From positions 3,358,501 through 3,422,500 of the forward strand of contig JBBPUQ010000008.1 in NCBI GenBank assembly GCA_038501195.1: a DNA stretch of 64,000 nt, in the 5' to 3' direction. The translations under genes and the position numbers were made by a program. The notes under the pieces are model-generated. The model saw only the letters and a list, made by a program, of their open reading frames with translations. It had not been told where the DNA came from and made no database searches. This DNA is from Nemania diffusa (lineage: Eukaryota > Ascomycota > Sordariomycetes > Xylariales > Xylariaceae). Shown piece after piece: positions 1 through 12,506 of the stretch; within the stretch, counting starts at the first letter, position 1; every line of letters starts with the position of its first letter.

Positions 1-3000
1 GTTTGTGTTTGCGGGCCGGCTGTTGATAAGGGGACTTAGCGCAAACACGACGAGCCAATGAAGGGCCTCAGTTCCCACGAAGGCAAACACCGCGGAGATA
101 ACGAGGCATTAATTATGAGACGTCTGCATTGATGACGAGATCCTCTTCTGGTTGGTTATCTTATCATCGGTAGCCAAGTTATCGGCCGAAAGGGTTTTGC
201 ATAAGACGTCCGTTTATCTTCGACGTCGTTATACCTATTTAGTACTTATTTATAAAATAAAGGCTTCTATTGCGTCTATTCTCATCACCTGATCTCGTCT
301 TATATTTCTCACGCACCTTCGTCGAGTGGCAATTGACACGAAAGTGTCTAGATCTGCAGGAAGAGCAGAATAAGGAATGCTACAATGCAGCGTGCATCGG
401 GGAGCGAGTTTGCGAGGTACATATTACCAATCTCGCCATCGATTCTCCTGCATTGCGACTCTGCATGCGCTCTGCGGCGCCTCAAGGGCGCGGGCGGTCT
501 AAATAGCACGAGGCAGCCGTCCATTGTGGCAGCTCTGCAGATCCTGTTGGTTCTCAATCCTGCATGAAAATCAATCATTGCGTTGCGTGGTCATGCATGT
601 TCTCTTGATAGAATATGTTTCACGAACCTTCATGTTGGGACGTAAGGCCATGTGGGATCTAGGGTGGTATGTTGTCAGCACGCGAACGGTGAGAGATGCA
701 CAATCCCATAATTAGAACACCGAGACGTTCGCGATAAATGTGCCCCTCGCTCAGCGGCTTAAATTGGAATACCGACATTCAAATCTCTGCCTCATGCTCT
801 GAGATTTGGTCGCACGCTTTAGTGTCGTAGGAAAAGGATTGGAAAGCGAATCCAGTGGGGATTTGGAATGAAAGTTGCCTATTCAACTAGTATTCAACTA
901 GTGTAAGTGGCAGACGGAATCACGACATTCCTCTTTGTTGTAAGGCTGCAGTTCTTGTCCCATAACAGCTAGCCATGTTGCTTGTTGCCTGATCCCGAAA
1001 AGGATCAATAGATTAGGTAGTGCTAGGGATACCTGTAGGCGATAAGTCGTACGTATGCCTTGTTAAATTGAGGGTTCTCGGATCAATGGGTCGCCAAATT
1101 ATCGTCACGGACAGGCTTGCCGAGCGACGAGGCGCTAATAGTGTAGATTCGACCAAAACAATTGCTAATTACCGAAAAGTAAGACCACGTCTTCGCTTCC
1201 TTCTAGAAGACTAGCGACGCCTCGTAACTTTTGAGTGTTCGTGGGAGTGGAAAACTCGGCTGTGAGAAGGCGGTAGCGTGACTCTACTGCCAGCCAGCCA
1301 GCGTTGGCCCGCGTGAGAGGTGGAGGCATGCCTCGACGGGAGTAAGGATCGCTCGCGTATCATCGGGATCACGCCCGCATTATCGTTCAACCCGGCCCGG
1401 CCAACATGATGGAAGCTGGAAGGTGATGAGGCCTCGTGTAGGCCTTGATTCTAGAAGAATACCCAGTTGGGTACAGAACCCGAAATCTGGGAAAGAACTT
1501 TTAGTGTTAGGTTGGTGGACGCGTGCGCGCGCGACCTACGAATTCCACTCTTAGTTAGCTGCTCGTTTGCATATCGCGGAGGATTGCATCGGCGGGCCCG
1601 GATCCTGGAAGCCGTCAAACACGAGAGAATCCCATCTCGGCCTCGAAAGCTCAGAGACTACGTCATCTAGCAATAGAAGTTAATTGGTGAGATACACATA
1701 CCTACTGTATCAAATTAGCAGTGAGACATGCTCCGTCTGGCTTGGCCGATGAGGATGTTAATTTGAGCTAGGAACTATGAAAAAGGATGAGTCCAGGGCA
1801 GATAAGGCTGTCTTTCTTTTCGTCATATGTCGAGCGAGCCTGCCTACCCACCTGGTCTAATAATAAGAATATCAAGTATGCATCCCTACCCTCTCCTGAG
1901 CTGAGCAGGACCCTGGGCTGGAAACCCCGGTTTCCGAGGCCGAAATGGGAAATGTTCTAGAAAGGGGGATGAGCGACGTTCCATGCATGCAGCGCCCCCA
2001 TGCCCCATGCCATGCCCTATGCAGCGGATCCCCCATGTACCTAGGTAGTAACGCTCGGCGGTGGCGAGTGGGAAAATGAGCTACCTACTCGTGTAGGTAC
2101 CTACCTATGTAGTACAGTTCATCCGCATACAGACGCATAGGAGCGCTAAGTATCAGGTGCGAATCCACAATTCTGATGTTTGAAAGCTGGGAGAATGACG
2201 AATGAGGAGGATTTCTTCTAGAAGCATTGGAAAGGGATGAACATGAACAAGGCAGGTTAGGTACCCACGGGCCTGTTTAGAACTTTAGTGCCCAGGTAAC
2301 TACATACTGCGTATGTGAGAATAGAATTTGAAGATATCAATACTGCGTAATATGTAAGTAGGTATCTGCACGTGGTGTCTTAGTGCGCACGGGGCCACGG
2401 GGCTTTACTTTAGTGTGTATTGACTGGTATGATTCTGTATATATTTACATAATATAGTATAGCACATATGTAGACAGGGTGTATAATAGTACTACTCCGT
2501 TTCGTCCTAATTCCTGTCATCTCATAGGCGCAGGTACGAGACAAAACAAGCTATGCTCTCTTTTGATTTATTTTTATTTCTTTGTGCAACGTTGAATATC
2601 ATACATACGCAGTAAGGATTAAGTAGTTTTCATCTATGTATGTTGTTATCGATTGATTAATTCTTGGCATTCCATACTGCAGGTATTGCTCATTCTCTGT
2701 GGCTTACTAAATCGTCGTACTGCAACCTGCCAGAAATAAATCCTACGAAAATAAATAAATTAAAAAACACAGACGGGTGTAGACATAATTATTGCGGCTG
2801 ACCGAGACAACCTCCTCGTACCTACCTACTTTACCCGTTCAGTCTCAAGTCCTATCCACTTTGGGAGTGAGCGTGTTAGATAACCATGTCAGGCATGTAG
2901 GTATCCAAATAACAGTGCTTTGCGGAACGGAAGAAGATTGCGGTGACATACCCAGATCGGGGTTTAGGAAGACACAGGCTTGTCAATTCAATACTAATTT

Positions 3001-3125
3001 GGCCGAATTATTATTAGGGAATATTGTTTGAGAATTTCGTTGATTATGCCTTGTGTTTTTGTTGCTCAGTTAGATACCTACCCGATCTTCTGATGCGAGT
3101 ATATATGTTTGCTGTGCTACGTACT
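1..3125. other. Gene-free stretch left of the MITE
   Basis: No reading frame here shows family resemblance, and overlapping short frames at 270-715 on both strands look like chance. Base composition varies: about 1260-1640 is more GC-rich and has scattered short frames but no intron-linked protein. TAGGTA/TACCTA tracts occur near 2037-2110. A short tandem duplication (attcaactagt twice) lies near 881-902. I see no RNA gene or promoter that I can defend. Confidence 0.6.
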
Positions 3126-3327
3126 TATCCCTTTAACTGCCCACTCGGCACCGCTACATAAATAGTGGAATAACGGGGCATTCTGCATATGCAAGATATA
3201 CCAATAAAACAATTACCCGAGCCAAACACTGTGATTTCATTGGACTATCTTGCAGTATTTAGTTATGCGAGAATCCCCGCTGTTCCACTATTTATGTAGC
3301 GGTGCCGAGTGGGCAGTTAAAGGGATA
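3126..3327. mobile_element. Foldback MITE with TA target duplication
   Basis: Positions 3128-3170 (starting TCCCTTTAACTGCCC) are perfectly repeated in inverted orientation at 3283-3325. The pair is flanked by TA at 3126-3127 and 3326-3327, so the element is 198 bp plus a TA duplication. The homology continues inward imperfectly: ACGGGG and ATTCT blocks, then GCAAGATA and CCAAT blocks, recur inverted with indels, so nearly the whole element can fold into one hairpin. It has no coding capacity. TA duplication with long terminal inverted repeats is known for Tc1/mariner-type non-autonomous elements; the superfamily is an inference, since no transposase source is in this window. Confidence 0.82.
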
Positions 3328-3423
3328 GGTATCTTTGATTGGGGCGGATTGGAAACCCGTTGTGGTAGGTAAGTATCTGCTTGTTCGTTAGATCTACGTA
3401 AGCATGCATAGAATATTTGCTTG

Positions 3424-3449
3424 TACATACATACATACGTACGTACGTT
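3424..3449. repeat. ACAT/ACGT simple repeat
   Basis: Tandem tetranucleotides: ACAT units grade into ACGT units. It lies about 100 bp right of the foldback element. Simple microsatellite, no function inferred. Confidence 0.8.
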
Positions 3450-6400
3450 GTAGGTAATCTAGAATGACATTTCACAGGGATCTTGGACCTACTTATGTAC
3501 ATAGAGCCTTGATAATTGGAAGTACGCATAGATAACGAGCACACAAAAAATGTCGGTTAGCTAATTCAAACGTAATTGCACCTACACTAACCTTCTGAGC
3601 TCTAGATCAGCAGCATGATATCTGATAGGTATGTACAGAGTAAAAAAAAAGAAAATAAATAGACCTGGGTGCAGTAGGTAGCTGAAATATTGTGGAGACA
3701 TCTCCGTAAATAGATCTCATACGTAAACCTAACTTTCGGTCAAGAATCTCAAGCGTTTTTAGTGGTTCCCAAGATCAGGAAGATATGTAGCAAAATCCAT
3801 CCATAATATCTGATAGGTATCGCGGATGCAAGTAAGAGCGCAACGGGTTTTCGTTAGTGATTGGGTGTTCTATAATAGGCTAGGACATTATGTATGTCGG
3901 CACAAGTACAGCGCTAAGAGCCTCAATGACAGCTCAGTTCGGGATCATAAAATGACAGGACATTTTACACCACATTTACCGACTGTTGGTAAGGCTGTTG
4001 GTTGCTTGTGGTTGGCCGGCTGCAACAACCTAGCCCGACGCGTGATGCATCAGCCGGCCGCTCGTGCAGAGCCCGTGCAACAAACGTGGCCAGCGTCGGC
4101 TTCACCACGTGAGCCGCCAAGGCGGGTAGGACGTTGGTTGAAGAGCTTGATGTTTCGTATGTATTGTGTAAGTTTCTCACTTTCTTCTTTTGTTTCTGTT
4201 ATTTCCTTGCGTATGAGGCGATCCCACGTTCCCTTATTGCAAATATACCTAGGTAGATAGATACTGTAGTATTGTTATGTATTACCATTTGCTTGTTGAG
4301 ATTGTTGTTCCATCCCGCATCCCCTGACTTATTTAATTAGACTAATAGCGGGCTTGGCTCACGCTCCGCAACCTGCCAAGGCCTGACATCAGCGATTCAC
4401 CCAATCTCCAGTATCTATTGGTACCTAGATAGTCTACCTCGATGCCTACCTACTTATTCAAACCATACAACATAGGTGTTCTATACAAGTACTCGTCTGG
4501 ACTACTTATGTTAAGTAGTGTCTCTGGACTTGGCAGTTCAACATGCCATTATTCACATGCTAAGGAGTCGATATTTTTTTCTTCAGTAATTCAATAATGC
4601 CTTTCTGCTGGGTACCTTATCACACTTAGGTGTGTCTAAGACCTGGGCTAAGCCGGACACGCTACCTAGGTACTCGATAGTCTGGGTGAGTAACCCACTT
4701 GCATAGATCGACCAGCCCGTCTCGGCTCGCGTAAACGTCGATAATCATCAAGCTAAAACATACTTTAATAAGTCAATCCTCGGCCGAAAAGGTAGAGATT
4801 TGTCCGTCTAACTGGTTTACATGGTATCTTGGGATTACCTAACAGTTAACCTACATTTCATGAAGAGCTAGACAGACGGGAGATGAGAGATGGGCTAGGC
4901 TTATAAGGGTTTCTTTCTTCCTTCCTTGATCCTTGCCATTTTTTATAGGATCTCTAAAGAACCTGTTCCGTGGCTGAACCTCGACGCGTCTGCAACAAAT
5001 TCAGCCTCTAGCACGAGGCGGCCGCCTAGACCTGTAAGATCTAAGGAGTGTATGTTACTTACAACATATAAGTGTCTAACAATTGCCTAGTATCACCACG
5101 CGCCTAACATCTTACAAAGTCAATCCTGGGGTCTAGCCAGTCCTGCCTGGGTCATGTCATTTATACCTAGTATAAGTATTCATGGGAAATGATCCATCCT
5201 GACTTGGCATTATGGCCTTTTTGTATCATTATTATATATATCTAGTGAGAATGTTTAAAACGTTAACTATGTTAATATACACACACAAGGAGTGCCAAAT
5301 TGTGTCAATAATAGTCTCTATTATAGAAGGATACGCGGAAGATATTACTGTATGCAAGTGTGTACCTGGCTAAGTTGGATACAAAGCTTTACCTTATGAC
5401 GGATGGTCCGCTTGTACCTGGCGATCCTAATCGATATTACCGTGCTTGCCCCGAATAGCTGCACCAACAGATCCGGACTAGGCTTGAAGGCCATATTGTC
5501 TATTCAACAGAATATCGCCTCCATACTATGCCCAGCTTTTCCCTCGCCACCGAAGTCTCGATGGTTTAATAGTAGTAGCAGGGCAACAGCCGTGCTATAG
5601 GCGTTGCAGGGGCAAAAGCCATCTGCAGTCTGTAAATATATATCAAAACAAAATCTGATATGGAGGTTGATACTGTTGTTATTACATATGCACTTTTAAG
5701 AAGTATACTTGCTACGTACTATTACTAACCAGCTCAGGAGCTACCTTTAGATGTATGGTCATTTAAATCGATTCATGGAGCGATTAGAAATATAAAAATC
5801 TCTTGCAAGAGGCGAACGCATGTTGAAATGTAAGATCAAGAGAGTGAACAAAAAGTGAATACATGTTAGTAACAGGAAAAGGCCTGACATTAGGCTTCGC
5901 GTTCTACACATTTAGTATAACTGCATGCTATTCCATTGAGAGTTCTAGTACTTCTACTAATAAGTTCCGGATCGAGGCACATACAAGCTAATTGATTACA
6001 TATATCCCAAGGTGATCATCCCGTTTAGGAGAAAAAAAGAATTGTTTTCACAGCTGCTGTTGTTTCTCAATCTTGAGGCACGTAGTTATCTAACGGTCTT
6101 TGATTGAGGCGATGGTGCTTATCTTAATAAGGTAAAAGACCCGTTGAAGTTGCTTGGGATTGGATGCCAGTGCAACATGACTAATGCACAAAATAGGTGT
6201 TAGCGGGAGTGTAGTAGGAATTCCTAGTGTACGTAAGTATATATTCACTAAATTATTATTAACGCATATTCTATGCTCTGCGATGTTACAACAATCTAAG
6301 TTTCCATGAAGTGTTTCGTTCTTAATAGGTACAGTAAGAGAAGTGACTCGATAAGTAGACCAGGTACTGTAGACACACTAGACCGCCAGTCTTATACATG

Positions 6401-7092
6401 TCATCCAGAGCGGTCACAACACCTTCACACTTGTCCTGTATTGGAGGTTTAGGCATCGTATGCTCGCCCAAATGCACCTAAACTACGAGGAGGAGCTGAT
6501 AGACTAACAGAAAGGAGTTAGCCTTAGGAGGAATTGATATACACTACTAGACGGTGTAGGGAGAAGTAGCTCATACACTAGCAGGCTTGACCAGGCTGCT
6601 CCCTTGTAACAGCGTGGTGTGGCGTTTTCTTTTGGCGTCCATGCGTTTTAGCCCAGAGTTCTGCCCAGAGCTGGACCCACAAGGGAGGCCCGAAGGCCAA
6701 AAGCCACGAGGTCGGAAACCATTTGCAGGTACATTAGGTAGCGGGTACATAGGGTGTGTAGCACTCGGAGCACGTCTGCACAATTGGTTGGCTGACTGGC
6801 TCGCTGGAACTGGAACTGGCTGGCCGGCAGCTTGAAAAAAGGGCAGATCAAACCTCGCACAGCAACACAACATCAATCCGGAAATAGACCCGGTTCCCAC
6901 CCATTATCAAGTGTAAAAAGAGTTCAATAGACAACAAAGGGCTAAAAGACCAAATGACAAAGGAAGCAAAGAACACCACAGCCACGGCCAGTGTAAGTTG
7001 GTAGGTAGGTATAAACAACTGGTGCTAGTGATTACACTGTAAAATATTACATCTCTTCTGCTGTAGTGCCAACCTACACTATGCCTTACTGA

Positions 7093-7156
7093 GCTACCTA
7101 CCTGCAAATCTATCTATCTACCTACCTACCTATCTATCTAGCTAGGTAAGTACCTA
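7093..7156. repeat. TACC/TATC tetranucleotide tract
   Basis: A run of CTAC, TATC and CTAG tetranucleotide units, including TATCTATCTACCTACCTACC and then GCTAGGTAAG. It is one of the longest examples of the TACCTA-like tracts that pepper the intergenic DNA of this window. Confidence 0.8.
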
Positions 7157-7850
7157 CATGATATACTGAGCTGCTATTACTTGTTACAAGACTGTCCAAT
7201 GCACACAGTGCTTTCATTTTCACGCTGTTATCTACCAAGGCCCTCTACTGAAATATCTCTCAAAGAACTCACCGCAATAACTCACATGTCTTTTTGTATG
7301 TAAGATGAATCACCAAATACCACGTTTCGATCTTGGGTGCTACCTAGAAAACCCCAGCTCGACCTGGTAAATTAAGCAGGTAAATCAGCATCGCAACGGC
7401 CCCTCCTTGTCCTGCCAGTATTACCGTACATCTACTTAACCCCACATCACGGCCTCGCCAATTTCACCGTTAATGTCGTTACGGTCCGGAGTACCTCCAG
7501 GTATATACCGTCAATGCCCTGTTTACTCTGTAGTATACTCAGGTAGCCTATAGGAGTTACCATTCACCCTCCATACTCCCCTCTAAGCATCACTACCACC
7601 TACCTACAGTACATACATCCTACCGACCGCCGGGTACTACTTTGAATAATAGGTACCTAAGGTACTACAGCTCTTGCTCTCACCGCGTGTGTAGGTATCT
7701 ACCTGTCTGTTCTGGGTGTCGACCTGCTAGTCTCCGCTATTTCCAAGTGTTTATAGGTATCTATAGCAAATAGGGAGGTATCTATTGTCGAGCACTTATA
7801 TACAAGAGGGCCGACTTCAGGTATACCTAGCGCCCAACCAACAATTAGTG

Positions 7851-7945
7851 TCCGTACTACCTACATACGTCTTACAGTAGGTACCTACCTACTGTACTAC
7901 AACACCTCCGCACGTTGCCGATCCTCTAGGTAGGTACGCTACTCT
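7851..7945. repeat. TACCTA/TAGGTA-rich cluster
   Basis: Repeated CTACCTAC, AGTAGGTACCTACCTACTG and TAGGTAGGTACG blocks on both strands, several of them palindromic around TAGGTACCTA. It sits about 0.6 kb upstream of the kinase start codon. Confidence 0.7.
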
Positions 7946-8563
7946 GTAGGTTAGGTATTATTATCGCTAACTGGACGTCTTCTGCCGGAGAGGTCATCTT
8001 CTCCTCAACTCCAACGAACTCGACTACCTGCCTGCTTTTGCACTCACCCAGGGTTCCGTCGAGATTAACTGCACAACACCTCATTACGCTAGGCCAGGCA
8101 ATACCTACTGCCAGTTTACATACCTCCTACGTACACCAGCTGCCCCTGTTCCCGGGCTTTACGACACCTACGCTATCTACGCAGTACGGTACAGCAACTT
8201 CGCACTTCGCACCTCGCATCTCGCACCTCGTACCCCCCTGGGCACCCTACGTGGTATGGTATTGACACAACATCCATGCTCACCCATCTCCTCCGTTTCA
8301 CCTCTCTTGTTATTATTCCTGTCACCGTCCCCCCGGTCCATCTGCTAGTGACCTGATCAGCTGCCAAAGTGGAGATCGAATTGGACTTCTACCTACAGCC
8401 GTCCTGCCTGTCTGCTTCAGTCCGTGGTTGTCTCTTATGTCTTGTCCAACTTGATCTCTTGCGAACCCATTGCCACCACCATCAACAGTCCGTTGCGGCG
8501 CCTATATCGATCAACCGCTGCCGCATCGAGCTACACGCTGCCTAGGTCAGACACTCAGTCCAG

Positions 8564-10638
8564 ATGGGCAACAACCAAGGCAAGCCCGTTGACCTCAACG
8601 GCGAGGGTATGTTATTCGCTCTATCTTAAGCCCTCACTTTCTCGTCCTTCGTTCGTTCTATATTGTCCCGCTTTTGTCTACAGAGCAGGAGGAGGACGTC
8701 TGGCAAATCGATTGACTAGGACTGGGACCATGCCCTCTTCGCAATTCGCCTCCAGTCTCTTGGCATAACTCGGTTGCTAATCTATCTTCTTTGCCTCTCC
8801 ACAGTAAACCTAAACCACTTTCGATTGATGCGAGTTGTCGGTCGAGGCGCTTTCGGCAAAGTGCGAATCGTCGAGAGGAAGGACACAGGGCTGTCATTTG
8901 CCCTAAAGTACATCCGCAAAGATGAGGGTTAGTTGCTCTATGCGCATATAGCGTCAAGCTGCTATATGTCCACTTGCTGAAACACGGTCTATGTGTCTAG
9001 TTGTGCGGTCCGAAAGTGTTCGAAATATCATTCGAGAGCGGCGCATGCTCGAGCATGTGAACCATCCCTTCATTTGCAATTTGCGGTATAGTTTTCAAGA
9101 CATCGAGTACATGTACGCCTAAGCCCCTCGTCTTGTTGGATACCCAGTCGCATTCTAACCAGACAACCGTCACAGGTATCTTGTTGTGGATCTCATGAGC
9201 GGGGGCGACCTACGATTTCACATATCACGGAAGACCTTTACCGAAGACGCCGTACGGTTCTGGATATCTGAGTTGGCGTGTGCCTTAAAATATGTGCATA
9301 ATCAAGGCATTATACATCGAGATGTGAAGCCAGATAATGTGTTGCTAGATGCCGATGGCCATGTTCATCTAACAGACTTTGTAGGTGGCTCTCTGCTTGC
9401 TTATTCCTACGCCTTCTAACATGAATTTCTAGAACGTAGCATCCGACATTATACGGGGCAAGATGCTCACAAGCAAGTCCGGTACCTTGGCCTATCTAGC
9501 ACCGGAAGTCTATGGTGGGAGAGGTTATGATACCAGAGCGGATTGGTGGTCACTAGGTGTATTATTTTATGAATGCATATATAACAAGGTAAGCAAATAT
9601 CTTGAGACGTCACAGCTTAAACAGACAATGCTAACCAACGTAGCGACCGTTTGAGGGCAATTCAGAAACTTCGTTAACTAACGTGATTCTCCACGCCAAC
9701 GCGAAGTTCCCGGCGACACAGCCGCCCCTATCACCGGATTGCGTGCGGGCCATGCGGAGAGCCTTGGAACCAAACCCAGATTTGAGATTAGGTCATACAT
9801 GGGAGGACTTCACTCAAGAGCCATTCTTTGCAGTTCTCGACTTCATAATGTTGGAGGCGAAGCAAATTGAACCGGTCTTTGTCCCATCAGCTGATAAAAC
9901 GAATTTCGATGCTACGTATGATCTGGAAGAGCTCTTGCTAGAGGAGGCCCCCCTCGAGGCGCGGGCGCGGAGACAAAAACCGAGGGAGCGGTTAAAGGAT
10001 GATGCTACCGAGAAGGAGATTCGGGAAGAGGAACTCTATCGCACCATCGAACGGGACTTTCTCTCGTTTGATTACACAGTGGCAGCTTATAAGAAGTACG
10101 TAACTACATTCTTTCATCCTCCCTTGTTATCTAACCACCCGATAGAATCACTGCCGCGCAAGGAGATGGAAGCAACCAAGCAGCGACGATTGGTCAGGTG
10201 ACTAGTGTGCCTCAGGCTCTCACTACCAATGACGCCAGAGCCGCGCCGCCGCCCACCAATGGCAATCATGCGCCCCCGACGGATCCGAGGAACAGGTCCC
10301 ACTCGCAAGGTGGTCGTTTGCTCAGAACTGCAGCTGGACCACAGCCACAGCTATCCCAACACATGCCGCCAAATTACAAAGGAGGACAGCAGAGCGGCTT
10401 GGTCCAATCGCCTACAGGTGGCATATCTTTTACCCTCGAAGGCACGGGAAGTTGGTCCGATCTAGCACGCCGAGACAACACGCTACCTACGGATGCTAAT
10501 GCTCTGGGTGACGACAAGGCCGGAGCGTCTGGCGGATTTGGGTTTGGTCTCTTTGGGCGGAAAAAGAGAGGATTCAGCCCGAAACCAAAAGAAAGAGGTG
10601 TCTTGGGTAAAGAGGGAGCACGGCAAATCGTCGGTTAA
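8564..10638 (+). CDS. YANK (STK32)-family serine/threonine kinase
   Basis: AGC-group protein kinase, 527 aa from seven exons: 8564-8606, 8805-8927, 9001-9112, 9176-9380, 9433-9588, 9644-10095, 10146-10638. All introns are GT-AG and the joined frame is open. Seen: glycine loop GRGAFGKV (residues 27-34), catalytic Lys49 in [12 protein letters not shown] (140-147), DFN instead of DFG (160-162), activation segment [12 protein letters not shown], then a C-terminal tail rich in Pro, Gly and Lys. DFN in place of DFG is characteristic of human STK32/YANK kinases, which supports this placement. The start MGNNQGKP leaves a Gly2 with Gly6, compatible with N-myristoylation, as in STK32A; this is an inference. 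The first exon is 43 nt, so the start depends on the match of its frame to exon 2. Substrates are unknown. Confidence 0.9.
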
Positions 10639-12506
10639 TCTGGGAACTTGTAGATGGGCAGGGACATAGGGGGTTTACCTACTTTATGATGCACTTCGGA
10701 GTTCAGGGGTGACATACATTGGCGGGTGATGGATTGGCACGATTTTCTTTTGTCTGCTCAGAGGTCCTTTTTGTACATGAAGATATATACCCCTTGTTTT
10801 TTTCTTGGTCCCTCATATGATAGGAGACCAGGAAACAAACATACGTGTGAAAGAATGCCGGCCATTAGTAAAAGTCGGGACAGAAGCATAGCTACCTACA
10901 TAATGTAGCAAATTAATTGCATATACATTAGGGGAGGCCGTCAAAGCCAGAATCTTTACACTTTTTTTTTCTACGGTGCGTTCCTAGTATTGAATAAGTC
11001 TTCGAGTAAGAAGGTATTCTTGACTTGTATTTACGTTTTGTCGTATAAAACCGGCTATTTAGTATGACTAGCATGAGTTTTTCAGAACCTAACTTCTACC
11101 TAGCAGAACAACCAGGTGCATTGGAGCTTTGATCTTACATGTTTTAGTATTATCCTATCAAGGGCTGTTGGCAATGACACTTGTATCGTAAGGCTAGACA
11201 AGAGCTAATGACAGGTAACTCTTGATAGTAGAGAATATTTCTACACAATTTGAGAGAATCAAGTAACTTACGGTATCCTGTGCTTGTAAGAGTGTAATTT
11301 TACATTTGCATTTTGAACTTGTCTTAGATTTTTATCCAGAATATTTCATATACCGTTGATGCCCGCATATGTGCTTATCTGCTCAAGCTATATAAACGTA
11401 GCCAACCCCAGCTCATCGCAACTAACTGACATTGCCCCTATCTATCCCGTCCGCCGCCTGGCTTACGGTCACAGGCCTCGACAGGTGGAGCACCCCTCCG
11501 CGATGTACGACCCGAATGACCCATCCGCGGCCTGCGTCCACATCAGTGACCCCTCGGTCGAGCCCTGCAGTCGTCGTACAGCGTTCTTCGAGGGCTGGTA
11601 TTCGGAGGGCTGTGGGGAGCTCTGGTGTGTTTATCCAGCACTTGGACATGAAAAATATAGCAATATTGAGCAAGATGCTCGAACAGCATCATGATAGTCC
11701 CTATTTAGAAACCCCCAACGCGTCTCCGCGGTATCCCCGCGTTCAGGTCACAGCCGAGATGCATGTCCAATACTGCGACCTCGGCTTCATGCCGGATCGA
11801 CGAGGGTAGCTACCTGCTTTTTCAGGGATCCGTGACGCGCCATGCTCATGATGGTAGCTAGCTGGGTATTCCGGCGGGCTGCGTTTCGCCTGCGAATTAA
11901 CCCCAAATCAAGCAGACGAGATGGGTTAAATTTGCGATTCGATCGAGAAACATGCCACTACTACTCAACTGTAAGCCGGGGAAGCATCGTGAAACACAGG
12001 TTGTATGGCTTACTGAAAGCAGGTATCCCTATAATGTTGCTAGCGTTATACAGTTATACGATTTGTATTTGCTATCCCATCTCTATTCAAGATAACAGGG
12101 GCTCATGAGCTGCTATTCATGCAAGTTAGATGAGCGTGGACCAAATTGAAAAGCGTCTGGTTTGTTTCAAGTTACATTAATGAGCCACGTAGTATTCCAG
12201 ATCTTGATGCCCACAATTATCTCAAGCTATCAACATCAATATCGCAAGCTGATAGAAGGGGTTAGCAAGCTAAATCAGGACGTCGCTGGGTATGACTCAG
12301 CTATCTTCGCTTCACTTCGCCTTTCACATTAACAACGTTGATTTCGAACAGATTATAATAAATATTTCATGGATCGTGGCGCATTAACCTCCGACCTCCT
12401 CGTCTTAACCCAATTACTCGCCGGGATATCGATTACGACCGTGCTCCAATTCCAACCAACAGGCGCAACAGTCTCTAAGCACAATAGAGGTTCACACCTG
12501 TGTCAT
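10639..12506. other. Intergenic between kinase and TMEM135-like gene
   Basis: The 3' flanks of two convergent genes lie here. A TATATAAA sequence at 11389-11396 precedes a GC-richer patch (11430-11810) in which overlapping frames are open on both strands. One (11432-11809) could be a small protein, but I recognise no domain, signal peptide or cysteine pattern, so I do not call a gene. The rest shows nothing. Confidence 0.5.

Larger units (their letters stand above)
3328..8563. other. Gene-free stretch between MITE and kinase
   Basis: No convincing gene. The longest plus-strand frame (3826-4260) has no recognisable domain, and frames near 6571-6900 on both strands mirror each other in a locally GC-richer patch. 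A 15 bp direct repeat (ATATCTGATAGGTAT) occurs at 3618-3632 and 3806-3820. The last 1.5 kb before the kinase start is full of TACCTA-type tracts and is probably its upstream region and leader. Confidence 0.55.

Noticed and set aside
3826..4260. 144-codon plus-strand frame
   Set aside because: Trp/Arg/Ser-rich mixture with no domain, no start context and a mirrored frame on the other strand.
11356..11809. Small protein gene after a TATATAAA box
   Set aside because: Three overlapping frames on both strands, no domain, signal peptide or splice support; left as an uncalled patch.
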